Below, piece after piece: positions 6,874 through 15,376 of a stretch of 64,000 nucleotides of DNA. This DNA comes from Streptomyces sp. TRM49041. Its GTDB lineage: Bacteria > Actinomycetota > Actinomycetes > Streptomycetales > Streptomycetaceae. Position numbers and translations under genes: made by a program. Under the pieces are notes generated by a model that saw only the letters and a list, made by a program, of their open reading frames with translations, was not told the DNA's origin and did not search any database. Positions within the stretch are counted from its first letter, which is position 1, and every line of letters starts with the position of its first letter. The stretch spans positions 173,858 to 237,857 of the forward strand of contig NZ_VSRY01000166.1 in NCBI RefSeq assembly GCF_008271805.1, read 5' to 3'.

Positions 6874-9299
6874 TACTGGCAGGCCTCGCAGGACTCGGGG
6901 TTCTCAAGGGAGCAGGCCACGGCGTCCGTGTCGGGTGCCGCCTGCTGTACGGGGATGGGGGCGGCGGCCGTGGCCGTGCCCGACGCCGCGCGGGCGATGC
7001 GGGTCGCCGGGCGGGACCGCAGGTAGTACGTCGTCTTCAGGCCCTGCTTCCAGGCGTACGCGTACATCGACGACAGCTTGCCGATGGTCGGCGTCTCCAG
7101 GAACAGGTTCAGCGACTGCGACTGGTCCAGGAACGGGGTGCGGGCGGCCGCCATGTCGATCAGGCCGCGCTGCGGGATCTCCCACGCCGTGCGGTACAGC
7201 TGCCTGACGTCGGCCGGGACCCAGGTGAAGCCCTGCACCGAGCCGTTCGACTCGCGCAGCGCCTCACGGGTCTGCGCGTCCCACACGCCGAGCTTCTTCA
7301 GCTCCTCCACCAGGTACGAGTTGACCTGGAGGAACTCGCCGGAAAGCGTCTCGCGCTTGAACAGGTTCGACACCTGCGGCTCGATGCACTCGTAGACGCC
7401 CGCGATCGAGGCGATCGTCGCGGTCGGGGCGATCGCGAGGAGGAGCGAATTGCGCATGCCGGTCGTCGCGATGCGGGCGCGCAGCGCCGCCCACCGCTCC
7501 GGCCAGGTCAGCTCCACGTCGTAGTGATCCGGGTGCAGGACGCCGCGGGCGGTGCGGGTCTTGTCCCAGGCGGGCAGCGGGCCGCTGCGCTCGGCGAGGT
7601 CGGCGGACGCCTCGTACGCGGCGAGCATGATCCGCTCGGCGATCCGGGTCGACAGGGTGCGGGCCTCGGGGGAGTCGAACGGCAGCCGCAGCTTGAAGAA
7701 GACGTCCTGGAGGCCCATCGCGCCCAGGCCCACCGGGCGCCAGCGGGCGTTGGAGCGGCCGGCCTGCTCGGTCGGGTAGAAGTTGATGTCCACGACCCGG
7801 TCGAGGAAGGTTACGGCGGTGCGCACGGTCTCGTCGAGCCGCTCCCAGTCGATGTCGCCGGTCGCAGTGTCGACGAAGGCGCCCAGGTTCACCGACCCCA
7901 GGTTGCAGACCGCGGTCTCCCCGTCGTCCGTGACCTCCAGGATCTCCGTGCAGAGATTCGAGGAGTGGACCGTGTGGCCGGGCTCGGCGGTCTGGTTGGC
8001 GGTGCGGTTGGCGGCGTCCTTGAACGTCATCCAGCCGTTGCCGGTCTGCGCGAGCGTACGCATCATCCGGCCGTACAGGTCGCGGGCCGGCATCGTCCTG
8101 CGGGCCAGGCCCCTGGCCTCGGCGGCCCGGTAGGCGGCGTCGAACTCCTCGCCCCACAGGTCGACCAGCTCGGGCACGTCCGCGGGTGAGAAGAGCGACC
8201 ACTCGGCGTCGGCGTTGACGCGGCGCATGAACTCGTCCGGGATCCAGTGCGCCAGGTTCAGGTTGTGCGTACGCCGGGCGTCCTCGCCAGTGTTGTCGCG
8301 GAGCTCCAGGAACTCCTCGATGTCCGCGTGCCAGGTCTCCAGGTAGACCGCGGCGGCTCCCTTGCGGCGGCCGCCCTGGTTGACGGCGGCGACCGACGCG
8401 TCGAGGGTCTTCAGGAACGGCACGATGCCGTTGGAGTGGCCGTTGGTGCCGCGGATCAGCGAACCGCGGGCGCGGATGCGCGAGTACGACAGGCCGATGC
8501 CGCCCGCGTGCTTCGAGAGCCGCGCGACCTGGTGGTAGCGGTCGTAGATGGAGTCCAGCTCGTCCTGCGGCGAGTCCAGCAGGTAGCAGGACGACATCTG
8601 TGGGTGGCGGGTGCCGGAGTTGAACAGGGTGGGGGACGAGGGCAGGTAGTCGAGCCGGCTCATCAGCCCGTACAGCGCCTCGACCTCCGCCACGGCCCGT
8701 ACGCTGTCGTCCTCCGCGAGCCCGCAGGCCACGCGCAGCATGAACTGCTGCGGGGTCTCCACGACCTTCCGGGTGATCGGGTGGCGCAGCAGATAACGCG
8801 AGTAGAGCGTGCGCAGCCCGAAGTAGCCGAAGCGGTCGTCGGCCGCCGGGTCGGTCAGTGCGTCGAGGCGGTCCGCGTGGAGCTGTACGAACGCGGCCGT
8901 ACGGTCCGCGATGAGCCCCTCGCGGTGGCCTACGGCCACGGACGCCGAGAACGCCACCGCGCCCTGGCCCGCGGCCTCCTCCGCGATGGTCCGGGCCAAC
9001 AGCCGGGCGGCGAGCCGCGAGTACACCGGGTCCTCGGAGATCAGACCGGCGGCGGCCTCGGTGGCGAGCTCCCGCAGTTCCGCCTCGTCCGACCCGGCGT
9101 GCCGGCCGCGCAGGGCGGCGGCGGCGACCCGGCCGGGGTCGGCGTCGGGCAGGTCCGCGGTGAGGTCGGTCAGGGTCCGCAGCAGATCGGCACCGCGGCC
9201 CGAAGCGCCTCCGCTGAGGGCGGTGGTGGGAGACGGGCTGGCGGTTCCGGGCGCGTCGACTTCGGTGGCTGAGGCCGGATCCGCAGGCGCGATGGTCAC
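6873..9299 (-). CDS. nrdA: Class Ia ribonucleotide reductase, large subunit
   Basis: An 808-residue catalytic subunit. Active-site cysteines are in the expected contexts: SSCYLLDS, HSSNLCTEILE and AVCNLGSVNLG. The C-terminus carries the redox pair in SCEACQ. The Ala/Thr/Pro-rich stretch of about 35 residues at the N-terminus precedes an ATP-cone-like region. The GTG at 9299 is preferred over the in-frame ATG at 9401 because GGGAGAG sits about 9 bases upstream and because the longer form would run toward the riboswitch. It is transcribed with nrdB and probably controlled by adenosylcobalamin through its leader. Confidence 0.93.
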   Translation of the reverse strand: MTIAPADPASATEVDAPGTASPSPTTALSGGASGRGADLLRTLTDLTADLPDADPGRVAAAALRGRHAGSDEAELRELATEAAAGLISEDPVYSRLAARLLARTIAEEAAGQGAVAFSASVAVGHREGLIADRTAAFVQLHADRLDALTDPAADDRFGYFGLRTLYSRYLLRHPITRKVVETPQQFMLRVACGLAEDDSVRAVAEVEALYGLMSRLDYLPSSPTLFNSGTRHPQMSSCYLLDSPQDELDSIYDRYHQVARLSKHAGGIGLSYSRIRARGSLIRGTNGHSNGIVPFLKTLDASVAAVNQGGRRKGAAAVYLETWHADIEEFLELRDNTGEDARRTHNLNLAHWIPDEFMRRVNADAEWSLFSPADVPELVDLWGEEFDAAYRAAEARGLARRTMPARDLYGRMMRTLAQTGNGWMTFKDAANRTANQTAEPGHTVHSSNLCTEILEVTDDGETAVCNLGSVNLGAFVDTATGDIDWERLDETVRTAVTFLDRVVDINFYPTEQAGRSNARWRPVGLGAMGLQDVFFKLRLPFDSPEARTLSTRIAERIMLAAYEASADLAERSGPLPAWDKTRTARGVLHPDHYDVELTWPERWAALRARIATTGMRNSLLLAIAPTATIASIAGVYECIEPQVSNLFKRETLSGEFLQVNSYLVEELKKLGVWDAQTREALRESNGSVQGFTWVPADVRQLYRTAWEIPQRGLIDMAAARTPFLDQSQSLNLFLETPTIGKLSSMYAYAWKQGLKTTYYLRSRPATRIARAASGTATAAAPIPVQQAAPDTDAVACSLENPESCEACQ

Positions 9300-9454
9300 G
9301 GTGGGGCTCTCCCTCGCTCGGCTCGGGGCCCTGCGGGCAGGCGGCGGGGGAGCGGGGCACGCGCCGCCAGGCGGCATCGGGGCGTGCGTGACCGCGTCCA
9401 CCGGCCCATTCCGCGAGGCCCGGACGTCTGGGGCACCCGGGCCGGACGGTCCGG

Positions 9455-9565
9455 GCGCACTGACGGCAGGTCATCGGACTGCGGGTGCGCGAAAGTACAC
9501 CGATCACACCGTTGCGGGACAGTTCCGGATTCTCACCGGATTCCCCTGCGCGACAGCGAGCATGA
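9455..9565 (-). promoter_or_regulatory. Cobalamin (AdoCbl) riboswitch in the nrdA leader
   Basis: Read on the minus strand the leader has the conserved cobalamin riboswitch blocks in order: GGGAATCCGGTGAGAATCC, then CTGTCCCGCAACGGTG, then the B12 box AGTCCGATGACCTGCC (about 9466-9480), followed by GC-rich hairpins before the nrdA start. A B12 riboswitch repressing the class Ia nrdABS operon is established in S. coelicolor. It lets cells with B12 use the B12-dependent class II enzyme instead. Confidence 0.92.
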
Positions 9566-9568
9566 GCA

Positions 9569-9608
9569 TACATGTGGGGGGCGCCTGATGCGGCACCCCC
9601 CACATGTA
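9569..9608. promoter_or_regulatory. 13-bp perfect inverted repeat upstream of the nrdA riboswitch; possible NrdR box pair or terminator
   Basis: Arms TACATGTGGGGGG (9569-9581) and CCCCCCACATGTA (9596-9608) are perfectly complementary and extend with one G-U pair to about 17 bp. The two ACATGT cores are 32 bp apart. The right half around 9597-9612 (CACATGTAGTGG) resembles an NrdR box (consensus like ACACWATATATWGTGT), and NrdR boxes usually come as pairs about 31-32 bp apart. Alternatively it is the terminator of the GNAT gene ending at 9620. Confidence 0.5.
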
Positions 9609-9619
9609 GTGGCCGCGTG

Positions 9620-10120
9620 TCAGAGCGTCAGCTCGTAGGCAAGCAGCAGAACGCCCTCCAGAGGGTCCCAGTCACGGTGCGGGGTCCGCACGAAACCCAT
9701 CCGCTCGTACAGCGCGCGGGCGGCCGTCGCGACGCCGAGGACGGACAGGACGAGCCGTACGCACCCGTCGAGCGCACGCGCCCGGTCCGCGCAGGCGTGG
9801 ACGAGCGCCTCGCCCACGCCCCGGCCGCGCGCGGCGGCCGAGACGGCCAGCACCCGGAACTCGGCCTCGCCGGGCTCCGCGATGTCCGCCCACGGGCCGC
9901 CGCCGGGCACGAACGTCACACCGCCGAGCACGGTCCCGTCCGCGTCGACGGCGACCAGCACCTCGGCCTCGGCGGCGCGCCGCCCCACGTCCCGGAGCAC
10001 GTCCAGGTAGCTGTCGTCCTCGCCGTACGTCAGCAGCCCGCCGTCGAGATAGGCCCGGGCACTGATCTCCCCGAGCGCTTGGTGCTCCTCGGGGCGTATT
10101 CCTCGGATCGTGAAGTCCAT
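9620..10120 (-). CDS. GNAT-family N-acetyltransferase
   Basis: A 166-residue single-domain acetyltransferase; the substrate is unknown. The acetyl-CoA loop is seen as AAARGRGVGEALVHAC (R/Q-x-x-G-x-G/A pattern), preceded by the beta strand FRVLAVS and followed by the terminal LYERMGF motif. ATG 10120 was chosen because family homology begins at MDFTIRGI; the longer open frame upstream would overlap the divergent gene. No good ribosome site is visible. It is divergent from the Uma2 gene across an 82-bp gap. Confidence 0.88.
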   Translation of the reverse strand: MDFTIRGIRPEEHQALGEISARAYLDGGLLTYGEDDSYLDVLRDVGRRAAEAEVLVAVDADGTVLGGVTFVPGGGPWADIAEPGEAEFRVLAVSAAARGRGVGEALVHACADRARALDGCVRLVLSVLGVATAARALYERMGFVRTPHRDWDPLEGVLLLAYELTL

Positions 10121-10202
10121 GGGGAGGCAGTCTGCCCGACGGGAGCCGACCCCGCCGTCAGTCGTCTCCGCTATCGTCGGACGACGAGGGAAGGAGGTCC
10201 CC

Positions 10203-10808
10203 ATGACCACGCCCGAGCTGCTGGAGATCACGGATCGGTTCCACGTCCGCCCCGAGGATTTCGACGAGAGCACGCGCATACTCGCCGGGAAGTCCCGGCC
10301 CATGCACATGCGTGTCGAACTCATCGACGGCAGGATCAGGAGCAGGGCAGTGCCCGACGGGGACCACGGACGGATCATCGAGTGGCTGACGCGCATCTGC
10401 ATGCAGTCGCGCCCCGAGCTGTGGCTCTACGCCGAGCAGGGGCTCAGGATCCAGGAGTACCGGCTCGGCCGTGCCCGACCGGACGGTTCGCTGGCTCCGA
10501 GCGGTGCCTTCGTCGGTCAGGGTGAGTGGGCCGACCCGAGCCCCGTCCTGATGGCTGTCGAGGTGACGTCGTACGACGTGGACACCGATCAGCGCGCCAG
10601 GGTGGAGAAGCCGCGCGCCTACGCCGAGACCGGCATTCCGGTCTATCTGCTGATCGACCGGGACAGCTGCGAGGTGACGGTCTTCAGTGGGCCGGACGGT
10701 GTCCGCTACGAGAGCGCCCACACGGTCCCGTTCGGCAAGGAGATCGCATTGCCGGACCCGGTCGGTATCACGCTGCGGACCGAGCAGCTGAAGGACTGGG
10801 TGCGCTGA
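10203..10808 (+). CDS. Uma2-family (DUF820) putative endonuclease
   Basis: A 201-residue protein with the PD-(D/E)xK-like core typical of Uma2: the acidic VELIDGRI strand, then ADPSPVLMAVEVTSYD, a following basic stretch RVEKPRAYAETGIP and VYLLIDRD. Uma2 proteins are abundant in Streptomyces and cyanobacteria, and their biological role is unclear. The start at ATG 10203 has the strong ribosome site GGAAGGAGG about 7 bases upstream. Confidence 0.88.
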   Translation: MTTPELLEITDRFHVRPEDFDESTRILAGKSRPMHMRVELIDGRIRSRAVPDGDHGRIIEWLTRICMQSRPELWLYAEQGLRIQEYRLGRARPDGSLAPSGAFVGQGEWADPSPVLMAVEVTSYDVDTDQRARVEKPRAYAETGIPVYLLIDRDSCEVTVFSGPDGVRYESAHTVPFGKEIALPDPVGITLRTEQLKDWVR

Positions 10809-10815
10809 CCCGTAC

Positions 10816-10868
10816 GGCGAGGGCCGCCGTACGATCCCGGACGACCGGGACGTACGGCGGCCCTCGCC
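10816..10868. terminator. Long bidirectional terminator hairpin
   Basis: Perfect 18-bp arms 10816-10833 and 10851-10868 enclose a second hairpin, TCCCGG-ACGA-CCGGGA (10835-10850). It lies between the convergent Uma2 and transporter genes. Confidence 0.85.
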
Positions 10869-10885
10869 GCCTTCGCGGCTGCCCG

Positions 10886-12490
10886 TCAGTGGCCGGCGCC
10901 GACCTTCGGGAGGTCCTGCCTGACGCCCGGGTCGCCCGCGTCGGCGGTGTAGTCCGACGGGGATGTCTCGTCGACGCCCTCCGGTGCCCTGACCGCCCGC
11001 AGGACGAACGTCAGGACGATCGTGACCAGCAGGTTCAGCACGAACGCGGTGAGCCCGATGTAGCCGATCTCGCCGATGCCCGGGATCGCGGCGGAGGAGC
11101 CGCCGAAGTGCTTCTGCGCGGGGCTCGCGACGTTGTACGCGGTCCACGTGCCGTACACCATGCCGACCGCCCAGCCGCCGAGCAGCGCCCAGCGGTGGAA
11201 CCAGCGGGTGAACAGGCCGCCGACCAGCGCGGGGAAGGTCTGGAGGATCCAGATGCCGCCCAGCAGCTGGAAGTTGATGGCGACGGTCTTGTCCAGCGTC
11301 AGGACGAACGCCAGCGCGCCCACCTTCACCAGCAGCGACACCAGCTTGGACACCTTGGTCTCCTGCGCCGGGGTGGCGTCCGGCTTCAGGAAGTCCTTGT
11401 AGATGTTGCGGGTGAAGAGGTTCGCCGCTGCGATGGACATGATGGCCGCCGGCACCAGCGCTCCGATGCCGATCGCGGCGAAGGCGACGCCCGCGAACCA
11501 GTCCGGGAACATGTTCTCGAAGAGCTGTGGGATGGCCAGCTGGCCGTTCTGCACATCGACCCCGGCGGCGATCGCCATGAAGCCGAGGAACGCCAGCAGA
11601 CCCAGCATCACCGAGTACAGCGGCAGGATCGTGGTGTTGCGGCGGATCACATCACGGCTGCCGGACGACAGCGTCGCCGTGATCGAGTGCGGGTACATGA
11701 ACAGTGCCAGCGCCGAGCCGAACGCCAGCGTGGCGTACGTCCACTGGCCCGCCTCGCCCGGGACGAGGGCGCCCTTGCCCGTGCTGGTGAACTTGTCGCT
11801 CGCCGCGCCGAAGACGGCGTCGAAGCCGCCCAGCTTGATGGGGATGTAGATGATCGCCACCGCGATGACGATGTAGATCAGGGTGTCCTTGACGAACGCG
11901 ATAAGCGCGGGGGCGCGCAGCCCGGAGGAGTATGTGTACGCGGCGAGGACACCGAAGGCGATGAGCAGCGGAAGGTCGCGGACGAACCAGTGCGTCGACT
12001 CGCCGCCGCCGACGCCCATCACGTCCAGCACGGCCTGGATGCCGACGAGTTGCAGCGCGATGTACGGCATGGTGGCGAGGATGCCGGTGACGGCGACCGC
12101 CAGCGACAGGCCCTTGGAGCCCCAGCGGCCGCGGACGAAGTCGGAGGTGGTGACGTATCCGTGCTTGTGCGAGACCGACCACAGGCGCGGCAGGAAGGTG
12201 AAGATCAGCGGGTAGACGAGGATCGTGTACGGCACGGCGAAGAAGCCGGCCGCGCCCGCCGCGTAGATGGCCGCGGGGACGGCGACGAACGTGTACGCCG
12301 TGTAGAGGTCGCCGCCGAGCAGGAACCAGGTGACCCAGGTGCCGAACGAGCGGCCGCCCAGGCCCCATTCGTCCAGGCTGTTCTCGTTCTCGGCCCTGCG
12401 CCAGCGCGCGGCCATGAAGCCCAGGACCGTGACGAGCAGGAAGAAGAAGACGAAGACGCCGAGCGCGACGCCGTTGACACCGTCCTTCAT
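10886..12490 (-). CDS. Sodium:solute symporter family transporter, probable monocarboxylate permease (MctP-like)
   Basis: A 534-residue integral membrane protein of the SSS family with about 13 hydrophobic helices. Family landmarks are EWGLGGRSFGTWVTWFLLG near the N-terminus and the central ALFMYPHSITATLSS segment. Actinobacterial members of this subgroup that pair with a DUF3311 protein are thought to take up monocarboxylates such as acetate, pyruvate or lactate. The start overlaps the stop of the DUF3311 gene (ATGA 12487-12490). The substrate is inference. Confidence 0.87.
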   Translation of the reverse strand: MKDGVNGVALGVFVFFFLLVTVLGFMAARWRRAENENSLDEWGLGGRSFGTWVTWFLLGGDLYTAYTFVAVPAAIYAAGAAGFFAVPYTILVYPLIFTFLPRLWSVSHKHGYVTTSDFVRGRWGSKGLSLAVAVTGILATMPYIALQLVGIQAVLDVMGVGGGESTHWFVRDLPLLIAFGVLAAYTYSSGLRAPALIAFVKDTLIYIVIAVAIIYIPIKLGGFDAVFGAASDKFTSTGKGALVPGEAGQWTYATLAFGSALALFMYPHSITATLSSGSRDVIRRNTTILPLYSVMLGLLAFLGFMAIAAGVDVQNGQLAIPQLFENMFPDWFAGVAFAAIGIGALVPAAIMSIAAANLFTRNIYKDFLKPDATPAQETKVSKLVSLLVKVGALAFVLTLDKTVAINFQLLGGIWILQTFPALVGGLFTRWFHRWALLGGWAVGMVYGTWTAYNVASPAQKHFGGSSAAIPGIGEIGYIGLTAFVLNLLVTIVLTFVLRAVRAPEGVDETSPSDYTADAGDPGVRQDLPKVGAGH

Positions 12491-12750
12491 CGGTCCGCAC
12501 CCCCGTCGCGCGCGGCGCGACCGCGCTGGTCACGGTGCCAGAGCCGGTAGGCGACCATCGTCAGCGCCGTGGACACCACGACCCACAGCATCTGGTACCA
12601 GTAGAAGAACGGGATGCCGATGAACACCGGCTCGACCCGGGCGTAGGAGCTCACCCAGAGCATCGCGACGAACGGGGCGACCAGGCAGAGCGCGATCACC
12701 ACCCGGACGGGTGTGACGACCGGTTGTCTCTCTTGCGTCACTTCTGGCAT
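12487..12750 (-). CDS. DUF3311 small membrane protein, transporter partner
   Basis: An 87-residue protein with two membrane helices (about 15-35 and 45-68), including the PFVAMLWVSSYAR and FFYWYQMLWV segments typical of DUF3311. It is coupled to the downstream SSS transporter and probably acts as its accessory subunit. A possible -10 element (TAGATT on the minus strand, 12792-12797) suggests a promoter distinct from dasR. Confidence 0.85.
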   Translation of the reverse strand: MPEVTQERQPVVTPVRVVIALCLVAPFVAMLWVSSYARVEPVFIGIPFFYWYQMLWVVVSTALTMVAYRLWHRDQRGRAARDGGADR

Positions 12751-12884
12751 ACGGCGGGTACCGTCCCCTCGTGATCAACCGTGATGCGGCGAATCTAGGG
12801 GACGGCCCCGCCCCAGGGAAGCAGCCGCTCGGCAAAGGCGTGACTGCAGCGGCAGTTGGGACTACAGAGGTTGACGGACACCAC

Positions 12885-13670
12885 CTAGTCGGTGGCCGGG
12901 CGCTTGAGCCTGGCCACGAACTTGTAGCGGTCGCCGCGGTAGACCGACCGCACCCACTCCACCGGGGCGCCGTTCTCGTCGACCGAGTGGCGCGAGAGCA
13001 TCAGCATCGGCAGGCCCACGTCCGTACCGAGCAGCCCCGCCTCGCGCGGCGAGGCCAGCGACGTCTCGATGGTCTCCTCGGCCTCGGCCGGCCGCACGTC
13101 GTACACCTCGGCCAGCGCCGTGTATAGGGACGTGTACTTCACCAGTGAACGGCGCAGCGCCGGGAAGCGCTTGGCCGACAGATGGGTCGTCTCGATGGCC
13201 ATCGGCTCACCGCTCGCGAGGCGGAGCCGTTCGATGCGCAGGACGCGCCCGCCCGGCTGGATGTCGAGCAGTCCCGCGAGCGTGTCGTCCGCGGTGACGT
13301 AGCCGATGTCCAGCAGCTGGGAGGTCGGCTCCAGGCCCTGCGCGCGCATGTCCTCGGTGTACGAGGTGAGCTGGAGGGCCTGCGACACCTTGGGCTTGGC
13401 CACGAAGGTGCCCTTGCCCTGGATCCGCTCCAGCCGGCCCTCGACGACCAGCTCCTGGAGGGCCTGGCGCACGGTGGTGCGCGAGGTGTCGAACTCGGTG
13501 GCGAGGGTGCGCTCCGGCGGTACGGGGGTGCCGGGGGGCATCGTCTCGGTCAACTCGAGCAAGTGCCGCTTGAGCCGGTAGTACTTCGGCACGCGAGCCG
13601 TGCGGGTCGCCGTCCCGTTCTCGGGCGGCGTCGTGTTCCCGGTCTCCGTACCGCCACTGTCCGTGGCCAT
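12885..13670 (-). CDS. dasR: GntR-family (HutC/UTRA) regulator DasR
   Basis: Global regulator of chitin and N-acetylglucosamine metabolism that also links nutrients to development and antibiotics in Streptomyces. The 261-residue protein has a winged helix about 30-95 (VPPERTLATEFDTSRTT with QGKGTFVAK) and a UTRA effector domain that binds GlcN-6-P, recognisable from YTEDMRAQGLEP to the end KFVARLKRP. The ATG at 13670 has GGAGAGG 7 bases upstream; an in-frame GTG at 13706 with GGAGGA is an alternative. It is divergent from dasA and shares an intergenic region with dre operators. Confidence 0.95.
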   Translation of the reverse strand: MATDSGGTETGNTTPPENGTATRTARVPKYYRLKRHLLELTETMPPGTPVPPERTLATEFDTSRTTVRQALQELVVEGRLERIQGKGTFVAKPKVSQALQLTSYTEDMRAQGLEPTSQLLDIGYVTADDTLAGLLDIQPGGRVLRIERLRLASGEPMAIETTHLSAKRFPALRRSLVKYTSLYTALAEVYDVRPAEAEETIETSLASPREAGLLGTDVGLPMLMLSRHSVDENGAPVEWVRSVYRGDRYKFVARLKRPATD

Positions 13671-13827
13671 GGCCTGCCTCTCCGACTCCTGTGTTGCTGC
13701 CGTCACCGGCTCCTCCGTCTGTCGCGGCTCACATGGTGGCACGGACCGGTCACGGGTCGTCGCCCCTCCTCGGGTGTCGGTCCGGTAACGGACGCGACAG
13801 CCCTTCTTATACACCCTTGACACCCTT

Positions 13828-13843
13828 AAAGGTCTAGGCCAAG
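13828..13843. promoter_or_regulatory. Weak DasR operator (dre)
   Basis: AAAGGTCTAGGCCAAG keeps the core of the 16-bp dre consensus ACTGGTCTAGACCACT with several mismatches. It lies 24 bp from the better site. Confidence 0.5.
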
Positions 13844-13851
13844 CTCCCGGT

Positions 13852-13867
13852 ACTGGTCTAAACCATT
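13852..13867. promoter_or_regulatory. DasR operator (dre) upstream of dasA
   Basis: ACTGGTCTAAACCATT matches the dre consensus ACTGGTCTAGACCACT at 14 of 16 positions. It sits between dasR and dasA, as expected for repression of the chitobiose importer until GlcN-6-P releases DasR. Confidence 0.88.
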
Positions 13868-13973
13868 AAAGACCAGGTCCCAGCCCCACGGGCAGAGTTC
13901 GAGCGCACTTCCCAGTACGGCGCGGCTCCCGGGCGGTGGGGGGAAACTCGTTCATCCCTGTGAGGAGGGTGGC

Positions 13974-15278
13974 GTGAAGCGCAAGCTCATTGCTGCGATG
14001 GGTGTGGCCGCGATGGCGGCCTCGGTCACGGCCTGTGGTGACAACACCGGTGGGGGCGACTCAGCGGCGGACCCCAAGGACCGCAAGGAGACGCTGACGG
14101 TCTGGCTGATGAGCGACGCCCAGAGCACCTGGCCGGAGCTCGTCAAGGACGTCAACGCCCAGTTCAACAAGAAGTACCCCGGCGTCAAGGTCAACGTTCA
14201 GTACCAGCAGTGGGGCGACAAGGCCAAGAAGCTGGACGCGGCCCTCGCCGGCGACAAGTTCCCGGACGTCGTAGAACTCGGCAACACCGAGACCATGACG
14301 TACATACTCAACGGCGCCCTCGGCGAGATCGACGAGAAGAAGTACGAGACCTCCGGCACCTGGATCAAGGGCCTCAAGGACACCTGCACCTTCGAGGGCA
14401 AGCTCTACTGCGTGCCCTACTACGCCGGCGCGCGCGTGGCCATCTACAACAAGGACATGTTCAAGGCCGGCACGGGCTCCGACGCCCTGCCGGGCACCGA
14501 GGCCGAGCTGACCGCCGCCCTGGACAAGATCCAGGCCGAGTACGGCAAGGACAAGGCGTTCTCGCCGCTCTACCTGCCCGGCCGCTACTGGTACGCCGCC
14601 CTCTCCTACGTCGCCGCCTACGGCGGCCAGGTCGCCACCTACGACGAGGGCAAGAAGGAGTGGAAGGCCGGCCTCTCCACGCCCGAGGCGCGGCAGGGCA
14701 TCAAGCACTTCATCGACCTGGTCGGCAAGTACAACCACGGAGACAAGACCAAGGACGAGCAGGACCACGCCAACGTCATGGCCAACGAGAAGGCCGCCCT
14801 TCTCTACGGCAACGGCTGGGAGGCCGGCAGCGTCGTCGACTCACAGGCGAACGGCAACCCCAAGCTCGAGGGCAAGATCGTCACGGCCGGCATGCCAGGC
14901 CCGAACGGCAAGCCGCTCCCGTCCTTCATCGGCGGCTCGGACCTCGCCACCATCTCCAAGTCCAAGGTCCAGGACCTCGGCCAGGAGTGGATCTCGCTGT
15001 TCACCAGTGAGAAGTCCCAGGAGGTCCTCGCCTCCAAGAACATCCTGCCGAACAACACCAAGCAGCTGGAGCCGCTGAAGGCCAAGCCGGAGACCGCTCC
15101 GATCGCCAACGCCGTGCCCGACGCCTGGTTCACCCCGATCGCGCCCGGCTGGACAGCGGTCGAGAAGTCCGAGGTGCTCGAGCTGATGCTGCTCGACATC
15201 ATCAAGGGCAAGTCGGTCGAGGAAGCGACCAAGAAGGCCGACGCGGAGATCGACAAGCTGATCAACGAGAAGTCCTGA
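13974..15278 (+). CDS. dasA: Chitobiose ABC transporter, substrate-binding lipoprotein DasA
   Basis: A 434-residue extracellular binding protein of the family 1 (sugar) class; it captures N,N'-diacetylchitobiose from chitin. The signal peptide is MKRKLIAAMG followed by a lipobox ending at Cys21 (SVTAC). The GTG start is fixed by AGGAGGG at 13963-13969. It is first in dasABCD and is divergent from dasR across the dre region. A hairpin separates it from dasB, a common way to give the binding protein more mRNA than the permeases. Confidence 0.95.
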   Translation: MKRKLIAAMGVAAMAASVTACGDNTGGGDSAADPKDRKETLTVWLMSDAQSTWPELVKDVNAQFNKKYPGVKVNVQYQQWGDKAKKLDAALAGDKFPDVVELGNTETMTYILNGALGEIDEKKYETSGTWIKGLKDTCTFEGKLYCVPYYAGARVAIYNKDMFKAGTGSDALPGTEAELTAALDKIQAEYGKDKAFSPLYLPGRYWYAALSYVAAYGGQVATYDEGKKEWKAGLSTPEARQGIKHFIDLVGKYNHGDKTKDEQDHANVMANEKAALLYGNGWEAGSVVDSQANGNPKLEGKIVTAGMPGPNGKPLPSFIGGSDLATISKSKVQDLGQEWISLFTSEKSQEVLASKNILPNNTKQLEPLKAKPETAPIANAVPDAWFTPIAPGWTAVEKSEVLELMLLDIIKGKSVEEATKKADAEIDKLINEKS

Positions 15279-15296
15279 CCCTCTCCTGATCACCCG

Positions 15297-15337
15297 GCGG
15301 GGGCGGCGCACCCGGCACGACGCGGCGCCGCCCCCGC
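15297..15337 (+). terminator. Intercistronic hairpin between dasA and dasB
   Basis: Perfect 13-bp arms 15297-15309 and 15325-15337. Probably a partial terminator or RNA-stabilising structure after the binding-protein gene. Confidence 0.65.
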
Positions 15338-15376
15338 ACTCCGGTACCGGTCTGTCGAAACGGAAGGTCCAGCACA

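Noticed and set aside
9300..9401. N-terminal extension of NrdA to ATG 9401
   Set aside because: No ribosome site, runs toward the riboswitch expression platform, and low-complexity residues unlike NrdA; GTG 9299 has GGGAGAG.
10121..10402. Longer GNAT reading frame reaching 10402
   Set aside because: The added part is antisense to the Uma2 gene and shows no family similarity.
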